This document shows, one piece after another, positions 9,881 to 19,341 of a stretch of 64,000 bases of DNA (position 1 is the first letter of the stretch; every line of letters starts with the position of its first letter). The stretch spans positions 64,492-128,491 of the forward strand of contig NZ_QREG01000020.1 of NCBI RefSeq assembly GCF_003386095.1, read 5' to 3'. This DNA comes from Marinoscillum furvescens DSM 4134 (GTDB taxonomy: Bacteria > Bacteroidota > Bacteroidia > Cytophagales > Cyclobacteriaceae). Under the pieces are notes generated by a model. The model did no database searches. It worked only from the letters and a program-made list of their open reading frames with translations, and was not told the origin of the DNA. A program made the translations under genes and the position numbers.

Positions 9881-12800
9881 ATGATTTTAGGTATATTGGA
9901 ATATCGGAGGAGGTTAAGCATAAAATCCCTGCCAGCATGGTTGGGGATTTTTCTGTTTGTCGTTAGCATGAGTGCGGAGGGGCAAAACCTCAAGTTTGAG
10001 CATTACAATGACAATGATGGGTTGTCTCACAATTCCATCAGGCACATTGTGCAGGACGATCAGGGCTACCTCTGGCTGGGTACCTTTTACGGTCTCAATC
10101 GCTTCGATGGCTTTCATTTCAAAAACTACCTCAGTAACGAGGCAGGCAATACTCTCCACAATGACGACATCACCGCGCTGCAGCTGGACAGTGCCACCAA
10201 TAGCCTCTGGATAGGTACCCGAAAAGGACTGACGCGTTTGCAACTGGATACGTACGAGTTTACAACCTTTTTGTCCGATCCTAAAGACCCCAACAGCCTT
10301 CCCGATGAGGAGGTTCGTTCGATTTACCTCGACAAGTTTGATCGGGTATGGGTGGGTACCAAAGACCTGGGGCTATACCTGTTTGAGCCGGAGGAGAATG
10401 CCTTCACCAAAGTGCCACTGGAGGGTGTCAACTATGTGAAAGAAATCGTGGAAGATAGCCAGGGCAATATCTGGGTAGCATCTTATGAAACTGCTGGTGT
10501 GGCCAGGCTCAGGCTGGGAAGTACCGGAATCATATCAGAAATCACCTACTATACACTTGAGGTTCCCGGTGCTGCCGCGATCAACCCCTATACCAATTTT
10601 GTCTACGAAGACGGTAAGGGGGATATCTTCGTAGGCACTCGAAAAGGACTTTATAAGTTTGATCAGGACCAAAGCACGTTTGAAAATCTGTACATAGCCG
10701 ATGATCAGACACGCGAAAAGCTGGGGCCTTACTTTTTGAGTGTAGCGCAGGCACCTGATGGTCAATACTGGGTAGGAACGCTCGGCGGCCTGCTCATCTG
10801 CGATCAGCTCGAAGACATTCCCGATGGAAACTATCAGTGGTATTATTCAGTCTTGTCTGAAGACAATTCGCTGGTAGACAACCTCGTGTCCGCACTGTAT
10901 TTTGACCCTTCGGGGGTGTTGTGGATCGGTACGGAAGAGGGGCTGGACAAATACGATCCGTATGAAAACCAGTTTAAAATCAACAAAGACATCTCGCGAT
11001 ACATTGACAATCAGGCACCTCGAATCAGGGGCTTTGCCCGGACCTACAAGGACGAAGTAGTAGTGGCCACCCGGCACAATGGCCTGTTCATTGATCATAA
11101 TGGAGAGTTTGTGCCTTTGTTTACCGAAAACCACGACATGGCCAGTATCTATTCCTGTGACGGCCGCACGTTTTATTGTGGCCTTTGGAATGGCAACATC
11201 CTGGTTTATGATTACGGCTCACAGTCTTCCAGGCTGCTAGATGTGGGTTTTGAAAACACACCCGTTTTTGATTTTGCCGAATACGGAGACTACCTGGTGG
11301 TATGCTCACATGGCGATGGTGCCATGCTTATGGATAAGGAAACCTTAAAGCCGGTACGACACATCTTGCCGGATTTTGACATCAATAAACTTGCGATAGA
11401 GGACGAGTTCCTTTGGTTTGCTACCGAAAGTGGGGCGGTACGCTATCATGTGGGAGCGGGAAATGCCACAGCCTTTTCGGAGGGAAATGAGGAAAATGGT
11501 GGGCTGCCGCACGAAAACGTGAGCGATATCTTCGTGGACTCACGAAGTAGGGTGTGGGCTGCTACACGCAAAGGGCTTGCGGAGTATGATTCAACTGTGA
11601 GTGCCTTTAAGCTCAAAGGCGAACATCCAGAGCTCAAAGGAAAATGGGTGACCGATGTGGTAGAAGACGCCAGAGGGTACTTATGGCTAAACATGAACAA
11701 CAATAACATCGCCTGGTACGATGTGGAAAAGGAACAGGCCAACATCTACAACGTAAACAGTGGCAATCGCCTCGATATTTTTAGTTCTAGTGGGTTTTTC
11801 AATTTTAACAATACGACGATTTATCTCGGTGGGAAAAACGGTGTAATCAGCTTTTCTCCGAAAGACATTCAGGAAAATGAATGGTCGCCAGAGCCGTTTA
11901 TCACGGAGTTTAAGGTCAACAATGAACTGGTACTGCCCGGGGTCCAGCTCAACGGCCAAATACCGCTGAAACGAGACCTCAACTATGAGCGCCAGGTTAC
12001 ACTCAACTACGAAAACCGTAACTTCTCCATTCAGTTCTCCTCGGCATCTTATACCAACCAGCGGCTCAACAAATTTGAATACATGCTGGAGGGCTTCGAT
12101 GAAGCGTGGGTGGCTACCAGTGGCAATTCGCGCACCGTGCAGTATACCAACATGCCCGCGGGTACCTATGACTTCAAAATCAGAGCTAGCAATAGCGATG
12201 GCAAGTGGAGTGACGTGTCTTCCTACAGCATAGAAGTATTGCCAACTTTTTGGGCGAGTTACCAGGGAGTGGCAGTCATTGTCTGTTTGCTGCTGCTGAT
12301 CGGCTATTTTACACGCAAGCAGATCCGCTTTAGAGTAAAACTCAAACAAGAGCTGCTCACTGAGAAAGTACAGCGGGAGCGTGATGAAAAACTCAACAAC
12401 GAAAAACTCCGGTTTTTCACCAACATCTCGCACGAGCTACGCACCCCTCTGTCGCTCATACTGGGGCCCACGCGTCAGATTCTCGAGCATGTAGAGTCCA
12501 ACGACTACCTCAAGAGCCGGGCCAACCTGATCAACCACAGCACCAATCAGCTGCTGAGGCTCGTCAACCAAATACTGGATTTTCGGCGTGCAGAAGCTGG
12601 AGAGGTCAAACTCCAGGTAGCTGAGGTAGACATATTGCCGGCTACCAAAAACATTTTCTATTCGTTTGTGGAGCTGGCCCACTCCAAAAACATCAATTTC
12701 AACTTCAATGTGGAAGATGAGGCTTTGGTGTGCTGGGTAGATCTGGATAAGTACAGCAAAGTGCTGTACAACCTGATTTCCAACGCCATCAAATTCACCC

Positions 12801-13954
12801 ATAACCACGGGCACGTGGAGTTGTTTGTGGGCATCAAAGAGAGTGACCAAAGGCGCCTGGTGGTAGAAGTGAGTGATGATGGCATAGGCATTCCACCTGA
12901 GAGCCAGGAAAAGATTTTTTCGAGGTTTTATCAAGCCAACAATAGCAAAGAAAATACGACGGGTACAGGGATAGGCCTTTCTTTGGTGAAGTCTTTGGTG
13001 GAGATTCACAAAGGCACCATAGCCGTACAAAGTGCCACAGACAAAGGCAGCATCTTCACGGTGGAGCTCCCTGTTTCTAAAGAGGCCTTTGCCAGCAGTG
13101 AGGTGTCGAGTTTTATTGCCGTAGATCCCGATGCGGCGCCCCTGGTAGATAGCAAGCCCCAGCAGGAGGTGGGTGTTTTTGCGGCTCCCAAGACCAATAC
13201 AGATATAAAAACGTCTGTTTTGGTGGTGGATGACAATGCCGAATTGCGCAACTACCTCGTGGAGTTTCTCTCTGGGCACTTCAAGGTCTATGAGGCCGAA
13301 AACGGAAAAGAAGGGCTGGAGCTGTGTCGCAAGATCAAGCCGGTGCTGTGTGTGGCCGATGTGATGATGCCGGTGATGGATGGCTTTGAGTTTGTACAGG
13401 AAGTCAAAAACGATGAGAAAATAAGCCATACGGCCATCATCCTGCTCACCGCCCTGGGCGAAAACGAAAACCGCATCAAAGGCTACAAAATCGGGGTGGA
13501 TGGCTACCTGGTAAAGCCTTTTGATCCTTCGCTGCTCAAGTCCAGGATAGACAATATCCTCAAAATACGCTTTGACCTGAAGCAGGAGTTTTCCGGTGAG
13601 ACCGAAAGCGATGTGACCAGCCTGGCGCATTCGCAGCTAGACATAGATCTGATCTCGAAAATCAAGGAAATCATAGAAGAAAACCTGGCCAATCCGGAGC
13701 TAACCCCGGCTTTTTTGAGCGATCAAATGGCCCTGAGCTCTTCCAAGCTATACCGCAAAATCACCGAGCTCACCGACATGTCGCCCAATGAGTTTATCCG
13801 CACCATCCGACTGAAAAAGTCTGCGGCCTTATTGAAAAGTAAAAATTACAATGTCTCAGAGGTGGCCATCGCCGTGGGTTTTAATGATCCGCTGTACTTT
13901 AGCCGCCGATTTAAAAAACAATTTGGATACGCCCCCAGTGAGCTGATCAAGTGA
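9881..13954 (+). CDS. Hybrid two-component system sensor/regulator (HTCS), AraC-type output
   Basis: Single-protein signal system that senses an oligosaccharide in the periplasm and activates PUL promoters. Protein of 1357 aa. After an N-terminal signal/TM segment come repeated beta-propeller blades (about 45-690; motifs such as YLWLGTFYGLNRFDG, LWIGTRKGLTRL and VWVGTKDLGLY). A Y_Y_Y domain (about 690-760) precedes a membrane helix (about 789-811, GVAVIVCLLLLIGYF). The histidine kinase region has NISHELRTPLSL with phospho-acceptor H851, then an ATPase domain (SDDGIGIPPE, GTGIGLSLVK). The receiver domain has VVDDN (D1117-D1118) and phospho-acceptor D1160 in VADVMMPVMDG. An AraC HTH ends the protein (about 1255-1357). 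AGGAGGAGGA abuts the ATG, an unusually strong ribosome site for this phylum. It presumably controls susCD and the flanking glycosidases. Confidence 0.96.
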   Translation: MILGILEYRRRLSIKSLPAWLGIFLFVVSMSAEGQNLKFEHYNDNDGLSHNSIRHIVQDDQGYLWLGTFYGLNRFDGFHFKNYLSNEAGNTLHNDDITALQLDSATNSLWIGTRKGLTRLQLDTYEFTTFLSDPKDPNSLPDEEVRSIYLDKFDRVWVGTKDLGLYLFEPEENAFTKVPLEGVNYVKEIVEDSQGNIWVASYETAGVARLRLGSTGIISEITYYTLEVPGAAAINPYTNFVYEDGKGDIFVGTRKGLYKFDQDQSTFENLYIADDQTREKLGPYFLSVAQAPDGQYWVGTLGGLLICDQLEDIPDGNYQWYYSVLSEDNSLVDNLVSALYFDPSGVLWIGTEEGLDKYDPYENQFKINKDISRYIDNQAPRIRGFARTYKDEVVVATRHNGLFIDHNGEFVPLFTENHDMASIYSCDGRTFYCGLWNGNILVYDYGSQSSRLLDVGFENTPVFDFAEYGDYLVVCSHGDGAMLMDKETLKPVRHILPDFDINKLAIEDEFLWFATESGAVRYHVGAGNATAFSEGNEENGGLPHENVSDIFVDSRSRVWAATRKGLAEYDSTVSAFKLKGEHPELKGKWVTDVVEDARGYLWLNMNNNNIAWYDVEKEQANIYNVNSGNRLDIFSSSGFFNFNNTTIYLGGKNGVISFSPKDIQENEWSPEPFITEFKVNNELVLPGVQLNGQIPLKRDLNYERQVTLNYENRNFSIQFSSASYTNQRLNKFEYMLEGFDEAWVATSGNSRTVQYTNMPAGTYDFKIRASNSDGKWSDVSSYSIEVLPTFWASYQGVAVIVCLLLLIGYFTRKQIRFRVKLKQELLTEKVQRERDEKLNNEKLRFFTNISHELRTPLSLILGPTRQILEHVESNDYLKSRANLINHSTNQLLRLVNQILDFRRAEAGEVKLQVAEVDILPATKNIFYSFVELAHSKNINFNFNVEDEALVCWVDLDKYSKVLYNLISNAIKFTHNHGHVELFVGIKESDQRRLVVEVSDDGIGIPPESQEKIFSRFYQANNSKENTTGTGIGLSLVKSLVEIHKGTIAVQSATDKGSIFTVELPVSKEAFASSEVSSFIAVDPDAAPLVDSKPQQEVGVFAAPKTNTDIKTSVLVVDDNAELRNYLVEFLSGHFKVYEAENGKEGLELCRKIKPVLCVADVMMPVMDGFEFVQEVKNDEKISHTAIILLTALGENENRIKGYKIGVDGYLVKPFDPSLLKSRIDNILKIRFDLKQEFSGETESDVTSLAHSQLDIDLISKIKEIIEENLANPELTPAFLSDQMALSSSKLYRKITELTDMSPNEFIRTIRLKKSAALLKSKNYNVSEVAIAVGFNDPLYFSRRFKKQFGYAPSELIK

Positions 13955-14001
13955 TAGCTGCACAGACAGGATTGCCGGGGGCTCCACTAAATCATTCATC
14001 G

Positions 14002-15843
14002 ATGAAACAACTTTTCTGTACCCTAGTCACCTTCCTGTTTGGACTCCATACACTGAGCGCACAGCCAGCGGCCACCAGCTACTCGTCTACACCCGATTTG
14101 GTAGTGGCGCACTACACACCGCAGAACATCACCCAGCTGGGTGAGGGGCACTACCTCGTAGATTTTGGTAAAGCTTATTTTGGCACGGTAGCCATAGCGT
14201 CGGAGATTGACCAGAAGGAATCGCTTACTGTGCATCTGGGCGAAAAGCTACAAGCCGGACGCATCGATCAAAAGCCGGGGGGGACCATCCGGTACCAGCG
14301 CGCACTGGTACCTCAGCTCATCGCAGGGGAGCAGGTGTTGGTGTCGCTGACGCCAGATCGCCGCAATACCAAGCCCCAGGCCATCCCCATACCCGATTCC
14401 ATTGGCGTGATCATGCCTTTTCGGTATTGCGAAGTGGAAAACCTACAGGTGCCCATTCAATCTGTGAGCTTTGCACAGCGTGCCGTGCATAGTAACTTTG
14501 ACGAAGGTGCCGCTTATTTTTCATCGTCAGATACGGTGCTCAACCGTATTTATGACCTGTGCAAACACACCATAAAGGCTACTACCTTTGCCGGGTACTA
14601 TGTAGATGGCGACCGGGAGCGCATACCCTATGAAGCAGATGCCTACATCAACCAGCTCAGCCACTATGCCGTGGATGACGACTATGGCATGGCCAAAAGA
14701 ACCAACGAATATTTCATCGCAAATCCTACCTGGCCTACCGAGTGGCTGTTGCATACCGTCATGTTGTTTTACCAGGATTTTATGTACACGGGAGATTTGT
14801 CTTTGCTGCAAAAGCACTATGACGACCTGAAGGTGCGCACCCTGCAGGAGCTGGCCAGGCCTGACGGGCTGATTACCAGCAAATCCCCTCGGCTGGATTC
14901 CGCTTTTAAGCGAAAGCTCGGTTTTGATAACCCCAAAACCAACGTAAGAGATATTGTAGACTGGCCTCCCGGGCAAAAAGATACCGGATGGAAACTGGCC
15001 ACCGAAGCAGGCGAACGGGACGGCTATGACATGAGCGTAGAGGTAAACACGGTGGTGAATGCCTTCTACTATCACAACCTGGCACTCATGGCAGCCATCG
15101 CTCAGCACCTGGGTAAAGCAGCAGATGCCAGGAGCTTTGCAGCAAAAGCCGATCAGGTGCGCGCCGTGATCAATGACAAGCTTTTTGATGAGGACCGGGG
15201 CGTGTATGTAGACGGGCTGGGGGCTACCCATGCTTCACTGCATGCCAACATGCTGCCGCTGGCCTTTGGGCTGGTGCCTGAAAGACATCAGCAGTCCGTG
15301 GTAGCCTTTATCAAAACCCGGGGGATGGCCTGTAGCGTATATGGGGCGCAGTACCTGCTAGAGGGACTTTTTATGGCCGAAGAGCCGGAGTATGCACTGG
15401 AGCTGATGACAGAGACCACTTCAGACCGCAGCTGGTGGAACATGATAGCCATAGGCTCCACCATGACGCTGGAAGCCTGGGACATGAAGTACAAGCCCAA
15501 TGCCGACTGGAACCACGCCTGGGGCACTGCGCCGCTCAATGTGACCGTCAGGCACCTGTGGGGCATCACTCCAGCAACGCCCGGCTTTGGTAGGGTGCGG
15601 GTAAAGCCTCAGCTGGCAGGTCTGGCGAGCACAAAGGTGAAAACACCAACACCACATGGTCCCATTGTAGCTAGCTACGCACAGGAGGAGGGTAAGGAGC
15701 TGTACACCATTGAGCTGCCACCAAACATGACGGGAACCTTTGTGCTCACAAAGGGTAAGGTGCATTCCCTCAACGGCCAAAAGGCCAAAGGTAAAGAGGT
15801 AGCGCTCAGCGCCGGAGTAAATGAACTGGTAGTGCGCAGGTAG
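14002..15843 (+). CDS. GH78-type alpha-L-rhamnosidase-like protein
   Basis: Predicted exo-alpha-L-rhamnosidase. I chose ATG 14002 (613 aa) because it gives a clear signal peptide (MKQLFCTLVTFLFG...LSAQ); an in-frame GTG 51 bp upstream would overlap the HTCS stop and spoil it. The N-terminal beta domain (about 25-185) has LVDFGKAYFGTV. The (alpha/alpha)6 barrel starts near 190. YYVDGDRERIPYEADA (E206 in DRER) aligns with the GH78 D-x-x-R-x-E-R catalytic segment. The late-barrel motif EAWDMKYKPNADWNHAWG and HLWGITPATPGFGRVRVKP are classic for GH78. It is compact compared with multidomain GH78s. Last gene of the first PUL; its 3' end faces the minisatellite array after 24 bp. Confidence 0.85.
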   Translation: MKQLFCTLVTFLFGLHTLSAQPAATSYSSTPDLVVAHYTPQNITQLGEGHYLVDFGKAYFGTVAIASEIDQKESLTVHLGEKLQAGRIDQKPGGTIRYQRALVPQLIAGEQVLVSLTPDRRNTKPQAIPIPDSIGVIMPFRYCEVENLQVPIQSVSFAQRAVHSNFDEGAAYFSSSDTVLNRIYDLCKHTIKATTFAGYYVDGDRERIPYEADAYINQLSHYAVDDDYGMAKRTNEYFIANPTWPTEWLLHTVMLFYQDFMYTGDLSLLQKHYDDLKVRTLQELARPDGLITSKSPRLDSAFKRKLGFDNPKTNVRDIVDWPPGQKDTGWKLATEAGERDGYDMSVEVNTVVNAFYYHNLALMAAIAQHLGKAADARSFAAKADQVRAVINDKLFDEDRGVYVDGLGATHASLHANMLPLAFGLVPERHQQSVVAFIKTRGMACSVYGAQYLLEGLFMAEEPEYALELMTETTSDRSWWNMIAIGSTMTLEAWDMKYKPNADWNHAWGTAPLNVTVRHLWGITPATPGFGRVRVKPQLAGLASTKVKTPTPHGPIVASYAQEEGKELYTIELPPNMTGTFVLTKGKVHSLNGQKAKGKEVALSAGVNELVVRR

Positions 15844-15867
15844 GGAAGGAGAAGCCAATGGGTTGAA

Positions 15868-16234
15868 GGCTTCCGTGTATTGGTTGGAGGCTTCCCTGCG
15901 TTGGTTGGAGGCTTCCGTGCATTGGTTGGAGGCTTCCGTGCATTGGTTGAAGGCTTCCGTGCATTGGTTGGAGGCTTCCATGCATTGGTTGGAGGCTTCC
16001 GTGCGTTGGTTGGACGCTTCCGTGCGTTGGTTGGAGGCTTCCATGCGTTGGTTGGAGGCTTCCGTGTATTGGTTGGAGGCTTCCGCCTATTAGTTGGAGG
16101 CTTCCATGCGTTGGTTGGAGGCTTCCGTGCGTTGGTTGGAGGCTTCCATGTATGGGTTGGAGGCTTCCGTGTATTGGTTGGAGGCTTCCGCCTATTAGTT
16201 GGAGGCTTCCATGCGTTGGTTGGAGGCTTCCGTG
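15868..16234 (+). repeat. 21-bp minisatellite array, 17 full units plus a partial
   Basis: Head-to-tail repeats of GGCTTCCGTGCRTTGGTTGGA begin at 15868 and recur exactly every 21 bp to 16224, with a partial 18th unit to 16234 and a degraded half unit before the first. Variation is concentrated at unit positions 8-12 (GTGCG, GTGCA, ATGCG, GTGTA, CGCCTATTA). Units 10-12 are identical to units 15-17, so a five-unit (105-bp) block has duplicated. The array fills the gap between the converging GH78 and hsdR genes; its end is about 27 bp from the hsdR stop. Because 21 is a multiple of 3 and the unit has no stop codon in any of six frames, it creates long spurious ORFs with heptapeptide repeats. I see no reason to call these coding. 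Confidence 0.95.
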
Positions 16235-16260
16235 GGAACCGTCCTGAATTTACTTGACAA

Positions 16261-19200
16261 TTAGCGAGCGTCTGTTCGTCTTATTCTATCCCACAGGAAA
16301 TCAAATATGAATTCCTGATATCGATTTTTGAAATCAGGGTCATCCATAAACTTTTTGTAGATCCCAGTATGGGTAAAAATCATGCTTTGCATGATGTCAA
16401 GCACCTTTTTGTCAGAGGTGATCTTTGCATTCTGCTTGTCAGAATTTTCAATGGACTTTCTGGTAGAATCATCCTCGTAGAGCTTTTCTGGAAGGTTCAT
16501 TAGGGCTTTTTTGGCTTCCTCGGCATCTACGCCTTCACCCATATCGGCTATGTCTTTACCGAACCGGTCATTAAAGGTTTTAATGATGTTTTCCAGTGTG
16601 TCAAATTCACCAACTGGCTTATTTCCTCCCATGCTTACAGGTATCGGGTCTATTTCGCCAGGCTCTGCGGCAAGCGATATAGCTGAGGCTTGATCTTTGG
16701 ATATTTTGTACGTCTCCATATCGATCACCTCCAGGATGTTTTCATCGGGCTCGTCATCCTCTACTTTGAGTTTCGGAACTAAATGCTTGAGATACAACCA
16801 TAGCATTTCCCAGTAGTGGTTGTTAAAAGGAAGGAGCTTTGAGAGGTAGCTGTATGTTCTTAAAAAAGACTTTGCCTTGGATTTAAAATCAATCTGTTCG
16901 TCCTGGTTTAAGTCTTCTTCAAACACCCGCTCGGCAGTGGCCAATAAGCTATCCAGGGAGTGTCTGTCTTTTTCAGAATAGTAGCCTTCAAAAAAGCGCT
17001 GTACCTCTTCCAGGCTATAGACCTGTTTGTCATCAAGCTCATCTTGCAGGTCATTGAGCTTGTTTGCATCTGTTTCTCTACTCAGCATAGTAGTGGTATA
17101 GAAGGGTGCAAATGCTTCCTGGATGTCCTGGTGGCTGTTGTAAAAGTCTAGTACAAAGGTGTCTTTCTTAAGTGGTTTGTGTGACCTGTTGAGGCGTGAG
17201 AGTGTCTGCACGGCTTGTACGTCCGTCAATTCCTTGTCTACGTACATGGTATGCAGCAGCGGCTGGTCAAAGCCTGTTTGATACTTGTTGGCTACTATTA
17301 GAAACCTGTACTCGTCTTTTTCAAATTGCTCAGGAATATCGTCGTTATCGGCGAATTGGTTCATTTGATCCTCTGTAAGCTCCTCACCAGTACTGTAGTG
17401 TGCTTTTTTGCCTGAAAACGCCACGATTGCTTTATAGGGAGCGTTGATTTCTTTCAGGTACACGTCAAAGGCATCCTTATATTTCATGGCTGCCTCGATT
17501 GATTTAGTCACCACCATCGCCCTGGCTTTTCTTCCGATCAAATGCCAAACATTTTGCTGGAAGTGATCTATCATTATTCGGGCCTTCTCTCGGATGGCCA
17601 TTTCGTTGGCTTCTACATAGGAGCGCAACTTTTTGGAGGCTCTTTTTTTATCGTAAAGTTGCGTGCTGCTGATCTCTTCACTTCCCTTTCAAATCTTGTA
17701 GTAGCTCTGGTAGGTAGTATACTTCTCCAATACGTCCAGGATGAACTCTTCGTCTATGGCTTGCTTCATGGAGTAGGTGTGAAAAGGGATGTATTTTTTA
17801 TGTACTTCTCCATTTTCGTCCGTGTATTCCTGAGGTATACCAAAGGTTTCGAGGGTCTTGTTTTTAGGGGTGGCCGTAAAGGCAAAGTAGCTGGCATTTG
17901 CCAGCATCTTCCTGCTTTGGATCAGGTAGTTTAAGAGGTCTTCGGTGCTGATGGCTCCTTCTTCGTCTTTGGGTAGCTCTGCTAGCTGATTGCTGGCAAA
18001 CAGGGCATTTAGGCTGGCTGCTGCCTGCCCGCTTTGGCTGCTGTGTGCCTCATCTATGATGATGGCCACCCTTTTTTCCTGCATGTCCTGCACCGCATTT
18101 AGCACAAATGGAAAAGTCTGTACCGTACAGATCATCAGCTTCTTATTATTGGCCAGAGCCAGGCGCATGTGGGTGGTCTTGCTAAATGACGTTTCGGTGG
18201 GGTCCAGCTCTTTGATGTCTTTTGCACTGCCTGTGATGGCTTCTACTACCTTTTTTACGTGAGAGAAACTCTTGATATTGGTTTTGATTTGTTTGTCAAG
18301 TACGGTTCTGTCCGTGACCACTACCACACAATCGAAAAGCGGCTGGGTGTTGGTTTTGTCATACAGACTCACCAGCTGATGGGCCAGCCACGTGATGGAA
18401 TTGGACTTGCCCGAACCAGCACTATGTTGGATCAGGTAGCGCTGACCTACTCCTTTTTCTTTGGCATCTACCAGGAGCTTTCGCACCACGGTCAGCTGAT
18501 GGTATCTGGGAAAAATCAGCTTTTTCTTGCTTTTTTTTGTTTTGGGGTCTACCTCTACTACCAGTTGGGCAAATTTTTCGATGATATTGGCCAGGCTGGA
18601 TTTGGCCAGGACTTCATGCCAGAGGTACCAGGTTTTTAGTTTGTCTTTAGGGGCCGGGTTGCCAGCACCAAAGGGAGGGTGAGGGCTCCCGTCATTGAGG
18701 CCTTTATTGAAGGGGAGGAAGTTGTTGGTGCCATTTATGGTGGTACTCATGTATACCTCATCCGTGTCGGCAGCAAAATGCACCATGCACCTGGCAAAAT
18801 GAAAGAGCTTGTCTTTGGCACTCCGGTCTTTGATGTACTGCCTGATCGCATTTTTTACTGCCTGTTGGGTAAAAGCGTTTTTCAGCTCCATCGTGATGAT
18901 GGGTAGGCCATTGATGAAGATGACCAGATCCAGACGGTTTTTGTTGTTGTCGGCATAGATCAGCTCCTCGGTCACGGAGAAGATGTTGGCTTCATATTTT
19001 GCCTGATCTTTTCTATTGTAGCTGGAGTTTGGCTGTGGATAGAAAAGTGTGATGGTGCGGTCAAAAAACTTAACACCGCGCCGCAAGGTCTCTATGATGC
19101 CTTTCTCCTTGATCTTGCTGTCCAGGCGAGCTAAGAAAATACGCTCACCTTTCTTTTGGATCTCCTGGAAGGTGATGGGTTGGGTAGCTTCTATAAACTG

Positions 19201-19341
19201 CAACAGCTGGCCGGTATTGAGGCAAAACTCCCGATCAAATTCATTGGAAGTGGATGCTACATAGCCGTGTAGTTCTTGAAGTTCCCTGGTAATGAGTCTT
19301 TGAAAGCCTTTTTCTGATGTGTCGGTGCTGCCATGTATCAT
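16261..19341 (-). pseudogene. hsdR: Type I restriction subunit HsdR, split by an in-frame TGA
   Basis: ATP-dependent motor/nuclease subunit of a type I R-M enzyme. Reading on the - strand from 19341, 550 codons are followed by TGA at 17691-17689. The same frame then continues open for 475 codons to 16261, giving about 1025 residues, the usual HsdR length. Before the stop: PD-(D/E)xK nuclease region (about 130-155, RLDLVIFINGLP...MELKNA), Walker A AGSGKS (K312), DEAH box (D430-H433) and TATPK. After the stop: the second RecA lobe (GFDQPLLHTMYVDK, VQTLSRLNR) and C-terminal helices. The break thus falls between the two motor lobes, and the downstream part has no good start codon nearby, so neither half should translocate or cut. 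The start overlaps hsdS by ATGA. A base-calling error or readthrough is possible; otherwise the system is methylation-only. Confidence 0.88.

Noticed and set aside
12437-13630. Long antisense ORF inside the HTCS gene (and a similar one at 8625-9692 inside GH29)
   Set aside because: The sense strand has unmistakable kinase/receiver and fucosidase motifs; the antisense products are low-complexity His/Phe-rich shadows.
15868-16234. CRISPR array
   Set aside because: Units are contiguous 21-mers with no unique spacers and there are no cas genes.
15868-16257. Heptapeptide-repeat ORFs through the 21-bp array (+ strand LEASV- and VGGF-type, - strand EASNQ-type running into GH78)
   Set aside because: They exist because the unit length is a multiple of three and the unit has no stops; three frames are equally open, there is no start context, and one extends antisense into a clear GH78 gene.
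16261-17628. The 3' part of hsdR as an independent gene
   Set aside because: It is in the same frame as the upstream part, its apparent start is a TTG inside HsdR-like sequence, and it contains only the second motor lobe.
17689-17691. Selenocysteine at the hsdR TGA
   Set aside because: HsdR has no known selenocysteine, the site lies at a linker, and no downstream hairpin of the bacterial SECIS type was recognised.
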